Shown here in pieces: positions 8,936 through 17,378 of a stretch of DNA of 64,000 bases. The translations under genes and the position numbers were made by a program. The stretch's first letter is position 1. The number at the start of each line of letters is the position of its first letter. Origin of the DNA: Natrinema sp. SYSU A 869 (lineage in GTDB: Archaea; Halobacteriota; Halobacteria; Halobacteriales; Natrialbaceae); NCBI RefSeq assembly GCF_019879105.1, contig NZ_CP082247.1:434001-498000 (forward strand), read 5' to 3'. Under the pieces are notes generated by a model, which searched no databases, had not been told where the DNA came from, and saw only the letters and a list, made by a program, of their open reading frames with translations.

Positions 8936-9187
8936 AGGATCGAACCGGACCGAAGTCTGCTGGTCGGATGGCATCAGGATGAAACGCACACCGATCTCGG
9001 ACTAGTTCACCTGCAAGTGAACGATGGTGCAACGGCTGTCGATCGTCAGCCGGCCCGATTCATCGACTCACATCCACTCGACATCGTCGAACAGCGGTTA
9101 GGAGAACTACACGCTGCTGTCCTCGCTGTCGAATGGGAAGACAGTCATCCTATGAGATTTGAGCCAGAAATGGAGTTCCGGAGCTAA
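8918..9187 (+). pseudogene. Fragment of a haloarchaeal hypothetical protein
   Basis: The frame from about 8918 encodes VFRIEPDRSLLVGWHQDET, then HTDLGLVHLQVNDG, and ends in PMRFEPEMEFRS. It is acidic and coherent with good codon use, but its upstream part overlaps the remnant on the other strand and no proper start is seen. It appears to be the C-terminal portion of a gene cut at about 8920-8935. No function is known to me. Confidence 0.45.
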
Positions 9188-9247
9188 GATGTCGGTATCG
9201 GACAAGGTTCCCGAAGTACTGAGTCATCAGGATGATTCCTCGCGCTG

Positions 9248-9331
9248 CTAATTCCCGCACCTCGTCAGAGAGTACGAAAGCTCTGTCACTCCCATCTCTT
9301 CTACGTCCAGTACCTTCACGACTACCATACC
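9248..9331 (-). pseudogene. HerA C-terminal remnant
   Basis: The minus strand reads VVVKVLDVEEMGVTELSYSL, then TRCGN*. This aligns with the last residues of the HerA ATPase encoded at 17379-19266 (AVVKAPDVEAVEVTGLPYCL, then TKHGN*). Only about 25 codons remain. It shows that a second HerA copy once lay here, or that an ancient duplication left a tail. Confidence 0.6.
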
Positions 9332-9350
9332 TAAAGCGGCTACCACGAGT

Positions 9351-10330
9351 GACACATGATGTCCTCGGAGAAGGCACCGGGGGCCGTCTCGAGTAGTCAC
9401 CTACGACGACCTAGCGAGCGAGAGACCTGCAAGTAACGAGACGACGCGTACAGCCGCCCACATAGTATAGCAACCGTCTAGTGGACCAATGATCACCCGG
9501 TTGGGCAGTGGTTAGTTCTATGGTCAGTCCTAGCCGTGGACACCAGCCGTCCCCGGTGATTCATCGGATTCAGTGGTCTCGCCCGGGATCGAGGCATTGG
9601 TCTTCAATAGCACTCGACGCTCCGTGTACGGCAATCCGTTCCTCCGTTCTGTCTGCTTGCGGATAGCCAACCGATTCTTCGATAATTCGAGCAACGCGTC
9701 AATCGTCCTTGAGACGAGTTTCTTCGCGTAGGCATCACTAACACCACTTTCCTGGCGGCGGATCCAGTGTTTCATATCGCTTGCCTTCACGTACTCCTGA
9801 ATGTCCTTGCACCCCTTCTGCCAGGGGTTGTCGCCGACGCTCGGATCGGTCCGTGCCCGCCAGAGTTTAGCAGCAAGTCGTGCTGGGAGCGAGTTTGTCG
9901 ACGAGTGCAACATATCGTCGTCCATCCGTGCAAGTTGCTGGATGGGCAGCAGATCTCCGTGTGATAGCGCTACGCTCCCACTACGGTCAAGTGGGTCGTC
10001 GGAGTCGGGGATCCGTACGTAGGCAGTACCGTCTTCCTTGGTGAACCGCTCGAGGCGGTCGACGCTGCCGACAAGCGGATCGGGGTCGACGTTCTCCGCG
10101 AGCAGATGTGCTCTTTTTTCGAGCTCACGTGTCTGTATTTCTGCGATTCGATCCTTGTTCGCACCGGCTTTCTTCAGTGCTGCATCGGTGACTGCTTCTA
10201 GCCGAGTGTTCTCCTCTTCGAGCCGTTCGACTTCCTTTTCGAGGGCGTCGATCTGTTCTTGCTGATCTTCGATTCGGTCGTTCTGTTGAGCGACCGTCTC
10301 TCGAAGCGTTCCGTTCTCGGCTTCGAGATC
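9351..10330. repeat. Long direct repeat, copy A (partner 48398-49350)
   Basis: The block from the TGATGTCCTCGGAGAA stretch at about 9357 through the coding sequence of the minus-strand coiled-coil gene is repeated in the same orientation at 48398-49350. Non-coding landmarks (TGATGTCCTCGGAGAA, ACCCGGTTGGG, GTCAGTCCTAGC) are shared as well as the gene. The copies are clearly diverged, so the duplication is old. Both end near the 5' part of the coiled-coil gene. Confidence 0.75.
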
Positions 10331-10402
10331 GTCGATACGATCTTCGAGTTGCTCGAGGCGATTGAGAACTGATGCGTCGCTGGTGGTACTGTTGGGTGTC
10401 AT
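9530..10402 (-). CDS. Coiled-coil haloarchaeal plasmid protein
   Basis: The 290-residue protein starts at the Met of TPNSTTSDAS; the longer frame upstream is Arg-rich shadow sequence. Residues about 10-75 form a leucine/glutamate heptad coiled coil (LEQLEDRIDDLEAENGTL...). The C-terminal two thirds are globular, with LSHGDLLPIQQLARMDDDM and a helical region (YVKASDMKHWIRR, AKKLVSRTIDALLELS) that looks like a winged-helix DNA-binding unit. This fits a plasmid maintenance or replication accessory protein. It is the last gene in a set of five small minus-strand genes, with about 300 bases between it and the next one. A truncated paralogue is at 48576-49382. Confidence 0.7.
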   Translation of the reverse strand: MTPNSTTSDASVLNRLEQLEDRIDDLEAENGTLRETVAQQNDRIEDQQEQIDALEKEVERLEEENTRLEAVTDAALKKAGANKDRIAEIQTRELEKRAHLLAENVDPDPLVGSVDRLERFTKEDGTAYVRIPDSDDPLDRSGSVALSHGDLLPIQQLARMDDDMLHSSTNSLPARLAAKLWRARTDPSVGDNPWQKGCKDIQEYVKASDMKHWIRRQESGVSDAYAKKLVSRTIDALLELSKNRLAIRKQTERRNGLPYTERRVLLKTNASIPGETTESDESPGTAGVHG

Positions 10403-10710
10403 CGGAAATGCAGTATAGTATTCTCGAGGATCGGGAACGGCTCCTGACGGAGACGCCCAGAAAGTCGCCCACCATCGACGAGGTAGCAGTTGTGGGCGAC
10501 GTTGTCGTCCCGATCCGTATAGGTCGTTCTCCAGAAAGGGTCTCGGACGTCGTACCGCGATCACAGCGCTGTCGCTACGGCGATGGGTGGACTGGCTGCC
10601 TCGAGAGCGAATACTCGCTCGAGGCGACTGTGGGCGACGTGGCCACTGGCGGTAACTGGCCGTCCCTGACTGGAGCACCGTTCTGAGGGGATGACTGGAG
10701 GTAGCGCTCG

Positions 10711-11103
10711 TCAGACGGTGGCCACGATGGTCGGCTCGACAAGAATCGTCCAGTGGGTCTGACCAGCCATGGCCAGTCCGAGGTCAGCCTCGAGGAGGAC
10801 GTCATCTCGACCACGTATCGTCTCCGTCAGGTCCGTCGGTGCACAACCGGCACAGTAGATGGCAGCGATGGTGTATGCTGGCTCGTCGGAGTGGCGGTAG
10901 GCTCGGACCGTCACCGGACGACCTTCGTAGAGGAGGTCACCGCAATGATGACAGGATGCAGTCTCGCCTGTCGTAATCTGTTTACCATCGAACTGCCTCT
11001 CGAGGAGGTGATTGTGATGACCTGTCGGTGAGGGTAGCTGCGTCTCCAGTGATTCGAGGTCGTCATCGCTGATCGTCGGCAGCCAGGCAGATGAGTCCGT
11101 CAT
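10711..11103 (-). CDS. Zinc-binding hypothetical protein
   Basis: The 130-residue protein has one likely zinc site: CHHCGDLLYEG in the middle and CAGC about 35 residues later (two CxxC knuckles). The N-terminus (SAWLPTISDDDLESLE) is acidic. Its start overlaps the stop of the preceding 62-residue gene (ATGA). I do not recognise a function; a structural zinc ribbon in a plasmid-encoded protein is all that can be said. Confidence 0.7.
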   Translation of the reverse strand: MTDSSAWLPTISDDDLESLETQLPSPTGHHNHLLERQFDGKQITTGETASCHHCGDLLYEGRPVTVRAYRHSDEPAYTIAAIYCAGCAPTDLTETIRGRDDVLLEADLGLAMAGQTHWTILVEPTIVATV

Positions 11104-11288
11104 TGGTTGCCCTCCTGCGGATCGTGATCCTCGATGTCGAACCGCTCGTACACCTCAATCGTCTCCTCAAGATTCCGGATCGCTGGCCCGAGTGTCAGTA
11201 GGTCAGCTAGCTGGCCGTCGAGCGTCTTGATGTCGTCGAGGACTTCCTCGAGACGAACACGCATGGCGTGGTCGGCGTCCGTCGTCAT
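11100..11288 (-). CDS. 62-residue helical hypothetical protein
   Basis: The protein is a short acidic helical polypeptide (RVRLEEVLDDIKTLDGQLAD...), possibly a coiled coil. It overlaps by ATGA with both the upstream 51-residue gene and the downstream zinc-binding gene, so it is translated as part of a compact operon. Function unknown. Confidence 0.65.
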   Translation of the reverse strand: MTTDADHAMRVRLEEVLDDIKTLDGQLADLLTLGPAIRNLEETIEVYERFDIEDHDPQEGNQ

Positions 11289-11440
11289 GTGTGTTCGACC
11301 TCTGTGCAGGCATCGTCGCTATCGATCCTAAGTAGTGCAGTGGGAGCACTGGTCGCCCACATACGCTCGTTGTCGAGAGCGTCAGTTCGATGTTGGACCT
11401 TGAGATAGAAGGTGTGATCGCTGGTAGTGTTGATCGCCAT
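11285..11440 (-). CDS. 51-residue hypothetical protein
   Basis: The small frame encodes AINTTSDHTFYLKVQHRTDA and onward to CTEVEHT. Its ATG overlaps the TAA of the upstream gene (TAATG), and its TGA overlaps the next start (ATGA). Tight coupling on both sides makes it a real gene of the operon. Function unknown. Confidence 0.6.
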   Translation of the reverse strand: MAINTTSDHTFYLKVQHRTDALDNERMWATSAPTALLRIDSDDACTEVEHT

Positions 11441-11742
11441 TAGTTGCCCACCTCGACTGTGTTCTCAAGGGAACCAGAGAGAGTTTTGTAGAGGTGCTGT
11501 GTCTCGAAGCCGTCGCGACGAGCGTCGATGTAGTCGATCCAGTCGTCGATCGATTTGTGGAGGCCCTCGAGGTCATAGCGGACTGTGCGTTCGCCGTCCC
11601 CGATGACATGAACGGACTCGTCAGTCGTCCGATAGACGTGGTGTGCGCCCTCTGTGTCGGTGCCAATAGGAATGTAGTCCTCTCGTGGTCCGGTGGACTG
11701 CACTTCCGAAACCGTTTCGTGGGTTCGCGGTTGAATACTCAT
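11440..11742 (-). CDS. 100-residue hypothetical protein, first gene of small plasmid operon
   Basis: The start chosen is the Met of SIQPRTHETV; the longer frame upstream is an Arg-rich extension over the promoter region. The protein has a compact domain (VHVIGDGERTVRYDLEGLHK) and a helical end with TQHLYKTLSG. It opens a minus-strand operon of at least four overlapping small genes ending with the coiled-coil protein. The divergent gene is a winged-helix regulator with a palindrome between the two, so this operon is probably controlled by that regulator. Function unknown. Confidence 0.65.
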   Translation of the reverse strand: MSIQPRTHETVSEVQSTGPREDYIPIGTDTEGAHHVYRTTDESVHVIGDGERTVRYDLEGLHKSIDDWIDYIDARRDGFETQHLYKTLSGSLENTVEVGN

Positions 11743-11848
11743 TGTCCTTCTTGTCTGGAGGACGCAGGTCGGCTGCTCCAACAGCCGGCCGAGAACTTTC
11801 CCGGCCACCCTGCGTCTCACGGTTACTATTCCATCAGCCAATCAATTA

Positions 11849-11867
11849 AACCTATTGATTATAGGTT
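11849..11867. promoter_or_regulatory. Perfect inverted repeat between divergent genes
   Basis: AACCTAT-TGATT-ATAGGTT has 7-base perfect arms and a 5-base spacer. It lies between the small-plasmid-gene operon (start 11742, minus) and the winged-helix gene (start 11935, plus) in an AT-rich stretch that would hold both promoters. It is the likely operator of the regulator next door. Confidence 0.55.
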
Positions 11868-11934
11868 GAAACCGATAAGGTATTGGTCATTGCCCCCAAC
11901 TTATCATCCACCAGTGAGAATAGCAACTAAATCC

Positions 11935-12159
11935 ATGGATGCAGACGATATGCGCGACGCTGACTGGGCAATTCTCGAAGTACTTCGAGAAGGACGCGCG
12001 AACGCACCACTTATCGCCGAGGAAACAGACTACTCTGCACAATATGTCCGCGAGCGCCTCGGACGTCTGAAGCAGGATGATATCGTCAAACCACTAGGCC
12101 ATGGCATCTACGAAGTCAACGAGAGCGAAGTACCGTCGTATAATTCTAATCAGGAGTGA
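11935..12159 (+). CDS. Winged-helix DNA-binding protein
   Basis: The 74-residue protein is almost entirely a winged helix: MRDADWAILEVLREGRANAP, then LIAEETDYSAQYVRERLGRL as the helix-turn-helix, then IVKPLGHGIYEV as the wing. This pattern is widespread in haloarchaeal plasmid regulators related to the MarR and PhiH1-type repressors. The start at the Met of DADDMRDADW is the first one beyond the operator region. It probably represses itself and the divergent operon through the palindrome at 11849-11867. Confidence 0.8.
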   Translation: MDADDMRDADWAILEVLREGRANAPLIAEETDYSAQYVRERLGRLKQDDIVKPLGHGIYEVNESEVPSYNSNQE

Positions 12160-12340
12160 TCCGCCGTCTGAAGAGCAAACCGTCGCTTACGAAAATTGTC
12201 GTGATTAACAGGACAAACCGTAGTAAGCGCGCCGTCGCGAAGGACGAATAGTACGACAAGATATGAGATGTAGTCCGATTCGAACTGGTTCCTGCTGGTG
12301 GTGTAGAAATCGATACCGCGATCACAGGTCTCAGTGATAT

Positions 12341-12369
12341 CTCCAGCTGAAGCACATGAAACAGTGGTT
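12341..12369. repeat. 29-base imperfect direct repeat, left of HNH gene
   Basis: The stretch CTCCAGCTGAAGCACATGAA and onward to AGTGGTT recurs at 13693-13721 with about four differences. The two copies flank the HNH gene in the same orientation. Confidence 0.5.
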
Positions 12370-12395
12370 CTAGGTATGAGAATTTATCTGTTTCT

Positions 12396-13277
12396 CTACT
12401 CAAGATTAGATATAGTTGAATTATGGTACTCTAGGAATTCATAGCTGATTTCGTGTGAATTACTAACAGTAAGTGACGATCCATCTACCGATTCTTCATA
12501 AGCATGAGTTACAGTCAAAGTATCTGGATCAACTTCTACTAAACCATAATCAAAGTCAGAATGGTGATTGGGGCAGAGAATAAGTATATTTTCTACTATA
12601 TCTGGCCCAGGTTGATCGGCGCCAAGAGGCTGAATGTGATGTGCCTCTGCATATCGGTTTGAGTCTGTTCTTTTCCTGTATTCACCGCAAATCTGGCATT
12701 TATGGTTGTATTGCTCTTTCAGACTTTTTGCAAGAGATGTATTTCTAATTATTCGGCTAACAGTAGATTCTACTCGATCGGGAGGTTGAAGATCAGATAC
12801 TCTTTCACTCTTATCAACACTAGATGATTCTCCCTCAGAATCCACTGATGATGGCTCTATCTCGGATCCGCTATCTCTAATTTGATAACGTCCTCCTTGT
12901 AAGACAGCAAGCTTGTGAGAGTTCAAGTTCGCCTTCGGTGCATACTTATCCTGGAGATCTCGAATACAGACCATGAAGAATACAGTTTCTGGGTCCAACT
13001 GCCCAAGTGGTTTCACGCTCAAATCTGCAGCATAGGTGGCCAAGTTCTCCTTTGATGATTCAAGTAAGCCAACCACATTTAAGAGAAAGCTGTTTTCTTC
13101 TGGTGTTATTTCTGTATTTGCTTCAAAGCCGCTCAAGGCTTTTGTCCATTGGACCACCTCCGTTTCAGAAGGTGCTTCAGATAAGATCTCTTCGGCCCCA
13201 GGGTACCTATCATTATTTAGTACAGACTCTGTTGCATCAGCAATTCCATCGTACTCTCCACTGCTTCTTGCCCCCAT
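12396..13277 (-). CDS. HNH endonuclease-domain protein
   Basis: The C-terminal 110 residues hold an HNH nuclease: CQICGEYRKRTD (first CxxC), YAEAHHIQPLGA (His-His of the active site), ILILCPNHHSDFD (second zinc Cys plus the NHH motif). The N-terminal 180 residues are helical and acidic, with a Ser/Glu-rich linker. The layout is that of HNH restriction enzymes in which the N-terminal domain provides specificity or regulation. The gene is AT-richer than its haloarchaeal surroundings, which suggests recent transfer. It is bracketed by two 29-base imperfect repeats (12341-12369 and 13693-13721). No methylase lies beside it, so a modification-dependent or solitary nuclease is possible. Confidence 0.85.
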   Translation of the reverse strand: MGARSSGEYDGIADATESVLNNDRYPGAEEILSEAPSETEVVQWTKALSGFEANTEITPEENSFLLNVVGLLESSKENLATYAADLSVKPLGQLDPETVFFMVCIRDLQDKYAPKANLNSHKLAVLQGGRYQIRDSGSEIEPSSVDSEGESSSVDKSERVSDLQPPDRVESTVSRIIRNTSLAKSLKEQYNHKCQICGEYRKRTDSNRYAEAHHIQPLGADQPGPDIVENILILCPNHHSDFDYGLVEVDPDTLTVTHAYEESVDGSSLTVSNSHEISYEFLEYHNSTISNLE

Positions 13278-13330
13278 AGACTAACTCTTCACGTCCACCT
13301 ACTTAATGCCCCGAAGGGAGCGGGGCAATT

Positions 13331-13357
13331 GCGCGGCGCGCAGAGCGCGCGCCGCGC
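13331..13357. other. Strong GC hairpin
   Basis: GCGCGGCGCGC-AGAGC-GCGCGCCGCGC forms a perfect 11-base-pair stem with a 5-base loop. It lies 5' of the HNH gene, so it is not that gene's terminator. It stands in an otherwise gene-poor interval from 13278 to 13786. It could be a terminator for an unseen transcript or a structural element. Confidence 0.5.
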
Positions 13358-13540
13358 TGAGAGAAAGACGAATCGGCCGATACCCACCGGAAAGAGGGTG
13401 AACAGCAGTAATAGAGAGTGATGGGGCCGTAGTAACCGGAACTAGCGGAAGCTCTTAGGAGGATCACATTTTCTCAGTGTGAATGCGCTGAGACTACTTT
13501 ACAGAGCCCGCCTCTGATATGCTTGTTAAGGGGATAATCA

Positions 13541-13630
13541 ATGGAAGAAGCGACTCAGGAGGAAGTCAAAGAGGCGATTCTACAACTTGAAGAAGAGGAT
13601 TCTGACGAGATTGTCATAGCTGATCAATAG
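13541..13630 (+). CDS. Possible 29-residue acidic peptide
   Basis: The frame starts with EEATQEEVKEAILQLEEEDS and ends IVIADQ*. Composition is that of a haloarchaeal acidic helix. It is the only coding-like signal in the interval between the HNH and GmrSD-like genes; the rest of that interval holds a hairpin and a short repeat. It is too short to be certain. Confidence 0.3.
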   Translation: MEEATQEEVKEAILQLEEEDSDEIVIADQ

Positions 13631-13692
13631 CTGTGTCCCCAAGGGGACAACGCCAAAATTACAGCACCCTGCCCTATCTCCTCATAGCAAAC

Positions 13693-13721
13693 CTCCAGTT
13701 GAGGCACATGAAACAGAGGTT
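13693..13721. repeat. 29-base imperfect direct repeat, right of HNH gene
   Basis: Partner of the copy at 12341-12369 (CTCCAGTTGAGGCACATGAA and onward to AGAGGTT). It lies just beyond the 3' end of the GmrSD-like gene. Confidence 0.5.
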
Positions 13722-13786
13722 TGTGAATGGAGACCCTTGAGCGGTATGCAGAGCGCGCGTTTTCTCAACGGAGTTTTGAGGCTAAT

Positions 13787-16296
13787 TTAGAAGTTCCGAC
13801 ACTCGATCCTCCGTTCCTTATCGTCAGTTACTTTTTGTCTGATCTGATCATCTAACCCATCGAACTCGTCTTCCTTCACGCTAAACTCTATGTATTTCAA
13901 CAGTTGTTTGATGAGTTTTTCTTTCCTCTCGAACATAATATCGTAGTTCCATGCTTTGTCTACCTTTTGTGCAATCGTATCGCTGGCAGTTCCCGTTGAA
14001 AGACGCTCAATCTCGCTCCGTTCCACATCAGTAATGTCTGACTCGAAGAAACCACTCTCGTCAGAGTTTTTTAAGAAGTCATTGACCATAATGTCTATAT
14101 AATAATCATCCCAATATACTGGAATCTTCTTAGAAAACATTTTATTCTGTATGCTTTCATTGTCCGTATCGACTAAGAATATAAGATTTGAAATATCGTC
14201 TATGAACCTTCCAGATATTTCGTTCTGAGTAGTATGTATGTCGTCAATATTAGCATCATCCTCTTCAAGGTCCTCTTGCTCCACCTGGCTATTCCTCAAT
14301 GTATCCACATTATTGTTCTTCAGATTCTGGACGTTCTCGGCGACCGGGATTTCCTTTTCACCGACCTTGAAGAAATAATCAAGCCAAGCATATTTTCCTG
14401 GATCAGAGCTGGCTTCGCTACGCTCGCTTTCATCAGATATCGGGGTTTTTGGCAGAATATGTTCGATATCGATATCTTCGTAATTACGTATCTCCTTCTC
14501 AATATCTCCATCATTCAAATAAATTTCAGTAGATCTCTGGAAGAGACACCGAGTAAGATTTCCAGAAGTCCAGTTTGTTCGTTTTGTGATGTGGTGTATT
14601 AGACCATCTTCAAACAAATCCTCAACTTTCTCTTCGACTTCATTGACGAGGTCAGAAACAACCTGTGTACTGTCAAACCGTTCGTCTTTATCACGACCTC
14701 TAAATTTCTGAACAGTACTAGTGTATACTCCTTCGATTGCTTCACCGCTATGGTCACTAATAGACTGACGAAGCGTTACAACTTCTATAGCGTCAAAAAC
14801 CTCAAGTAAAAATTGGCCCCGTTCTTCCACTCCGTCAGATCCTTCATCAACCTGCATATTCTTATCAACATCCATGTAAATATAGGCAGCAAGCGCACGC
14901 CATTGAGTTGCCCCAATGCGGTTCCCTATTCGGTCCATAATCCGCTTGAGATCCTTGATATCATCATCGTTCAATGGCCTATTCGTATTATCTAACCTAC
15001 AATCTACAATGTCCTTATAATACTTTGAATATTCAGAGACTTCCGAGACTAATTCAGATGCATCATCTTTGGTCAATCTTGCTGTATAATTCACATCACT
15101 GGGAGTCGTTCGATCAAACACATGCATTATCGCGTCGTTTGCTTCAGAAATATCGCTCACCTTTTCTTCTGTTGCAGCAATGAAATATTTCAGCATATCT
15201 TGAATATCATCTTTGTCACCTCCAAATCTTTCAAGTGTACTTCGCCATTCTTCCATTGTTCCACTGCTTTCTTCCCCGACCAGCCGATGCTTTATTCTGG
15301 CCCTTATTTTATCGATATCGTGTAATTCAAGACCCTTATCATTTATGGATTGGAAGATATCCAAACGAAGTTCGGGATTTGGTTCCGTAATCAAACATTC
15401 ATTTATAGACATTGCATATAGGAGGTAAGATACGAAATTCATTATCACATTTGATTTCTCTTCTAAGGAGTCATCGGTTAACTCGTTAAAATATCCTCAA
15501 TAAGACTATAAGTTTCAGTATATGTATTCATCATCCGCTCATGTGATTTTTCATACCTAATCCAAGTCCCTAGTTCGCCCGAAAACTCACTTGACACGTC
15601 TCGGTCCCCATTGTATTTGATGGGGGATTGGATTTGTGAAATGATTTCCTCAATAGTAATAGCTCTCGGTTTCATTTGACCGCTAACGTGATCGTCTCTC
15701 TCAATTCGATTTTCGAGAAATGACTTTAACCCGATATACCATCGGTCAGGATCAGCAGCAAGAGCCTGGAAATAGTCTTTGTCCTCTTCGTTCAATTGAA
15801 CGGATGGCTCCGATTCATCATTATATGCTTCGTTCAACTTTTGTTCAACTTTTCTAAGATCATCAGCTAGTCCGTATAACTCTTCGTCATTTGCACGCCC
15901 TTTCAAATATAGAACATAATCATATGAAACTTTTAAAAGTAGTTGGAAAGTTGCCAATCGTTGTTGGCCATCAACAACATCTAAACGCTTATTATCGTCA
16001 TTATTAGATGGCTCTGCAAAATACATCGCACCCATATAAATACCAGTTAGTTCCTCAAGGTCGCTGAGATCATCAGGTAGTGGTTCAAGTTCTTTGAAGG
16101 CATTCTTCAAGGTAGTCCAGAGATCTTCTCTCTGAGTCTTTTCCCATGAATAGTTTCGCTGATAGTCTGGCACCTGAAAGTCTTCATCTTCAAATATATC
16201 ATATAGGTTCCTCTCTTCGATATTCAGGGCCTCATCGATAGTCTTCTTTGTATCTGGAAGCTCACGTAGTACGTGGATTTCAGAAAGGTTTCCCAT
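13787..16296 (-). pseudogene. GmrSD-like type IV restriction protein (DUF262 + DUF1524), one frameshift
   Basis: The N-terminal frame has the DUF262 signatures FQVPDYQRNYSWEK and VVDGQQRLATFQ. After EDILTS it stops, but the next frame continues directly (ELTDDSLEEKSNVIMNF). Adding one base in the A4 run at 15488-15491 joins them into an approximately 836-residue protein. The C-terminal half holds the DUF1524 His-Asn-His-type motif DIEHILPKTP. The start at the Met of GNLSEIHVLR is favoured because GGAGG lies about 6 bases upstream. GmrSD-type enzymes cut DNA carrying modified cytosines and hydrolyse NTPs with the DUF262 part. The gene is clearly AT-richer than neighbouring operons, suggesting transfer. 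If the frameshift is a sequencing error, the gene is intact. Confidence 0.85.
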
Positions 16297-16558
16297 ACCC
16301 CTCCTTGTCATCAGCCAATAAAAAGTTGATGAGTGCTCTTCTATCTCTACAGCAAATTGACCCCTGGGGTTGTACGCCGATAGAATGTGATTTCACGAAT
16401 ATGCACACGTGACGCGAACCCTCGTGTACATATCTCGAGCCGATCTCTCGTTTGAGACGAGTTTTTTCTGGATAGCAGACACGTTTCTCCAATTTAGGGC
16501 CAAAATAGCCCATTCAGTGAGTCGAAAAACGAGGATTTCGGGGGTCGTGTGTACGAGC

Positions 16559-16812
16559 ATGCGAATCAGAACCGACGGTGACTATGCATACCGGCGAGAC
16601 GCCATCGAACGTGCAGCTGACTTCTACGATTGTAACAAGACGAAAGCGGTGGTGAGTGCGTGCGATGACGTTCCGAAGTTCGTCCAGGCTCCCGTTAGGT
16701 CCTCAAGCGCGACGACCTCACGCTCGAGCAACGCTAGGAGATCGCAGAGACTCTCTCGACGCGAGCAGTGTCCTTCGAGATTGATTCCGAGGTCGTAGTC
16801 GACACCGATTAG
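16559..16812 (+). pseudogene. Small haloarchaeal protein (DUF7692-like), broken
   Basis: From the ATG the frame reads RIRTDGDYAYRRDAIERAAD, then FYDCNKTKAVVSACDDVPKF, typical of a small helical haloarchaeal protein family that I believe is DUF7692. One base is then lost near 16690; in the restored frame LKRDDLTLEQR is followed by a TAG at about 16729 and then EIAETLSTRAVSFEIDSE to the final TAG. There are thus two lesions. The stop overlaps the end of the convergent 42-residue gene. Confidence 0.6.
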
Positions 16813-16937
16813 AAAACGGAGTCGATCGAGATCTTCGCTTGCTCGGTCTCGCGGTGATCGCCACCTCCATGCCAGCGCATCAGTTCCTTGAGAAAGTCCA
16901 CCGGCTCACCATCAGTTGGTTCTGGGAAGTCACTCAT
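16809..16937 (-). CDS. 42-residue hypothetical protein
   Basis: The frame encodes SDFPEPTDGEPVDFLKELMR and ends AKISIDSVF*. Its start (ATGAGTGA) overlaps the stop of the 41-residue gene upstream, which supports translation as a pair. It is convergent with the DUF7692-like relic. Function unknown. Confidence 0.5.
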   Translation of the reverse strand: MSDFPEPTDGEPVDFLKELMRWHGGGDHRETEQAKISIDSVF

Positions 16938-17055
16938 TGCCCTCGAGACACCTCCAGTAGATCGTGTGAACGCTCTCACAAACGCGACGGGGGAGGCCTC
17001 CGGATGAGGTCTCGGTGATCATCTGACCACCCCAATGTGGGTAGTACCGGGTCAT
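16930..17055 (-). CDS. 41-residue hypothetical protein
   Basis: The frame reads TRYYPHWGGQMITETSSGGL and ends WRCLEGNE*. It is coupled to the next small gene by an 8-base overlap. No domain is recognised. Confidence 0.4.
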   Translation of the reverse strand: MTRYYPHWGGQMITETSSGGLPRRVCESVHTIYWRCLEGNE

Positions 17056-17378
17056 GATCGAATCCCTCTGCCGTACCGCGACTGACCATAACCGAGGTTT
17101 ACAGTTGCTCGCCCAGCGAGTACACTTCGCTGGCCGTGTTTAGACGCGAAGATTCACGGGATAGAGTGCCTGTTATGTAGGAATAGCAATGTAGCTGTCC
17201 GAACTGTCGTTGACGTCCAAGAACACCTCTTAGAAACGTCGACGTCTCAGCCGTTCTTCCGAGAGTGTAGAATCGACACCGAGTGTCCAGTTAGAAACTC
17301 TCGACCACATCTCACGTTCAGTGGTCACAATCTAGCCATAGAACTCCTCTCGCTAGCGTCTAAACAAGGCCCACTTCG
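17056..17378 (+). other. Intergenic stretch without recognised gene
   Basis: Only short, incoherent frames are seen between the 41-residue gene and the 3' end of herA. Nothing else was recognised. Confidence 0.4.

Noticed and set aside
12270-12300. GATTCGAAC as a tRNA T-loop
   Set aside because: No pairing T-stem, anticodon arm or acceptor stem can be drawn around it.
12146-12403. Minus-strand frame of 85 residues downstream of the HNH gene
   Set aside because: Low-complexity product without motif; it covers the 3' intergenic space and the short repeat.
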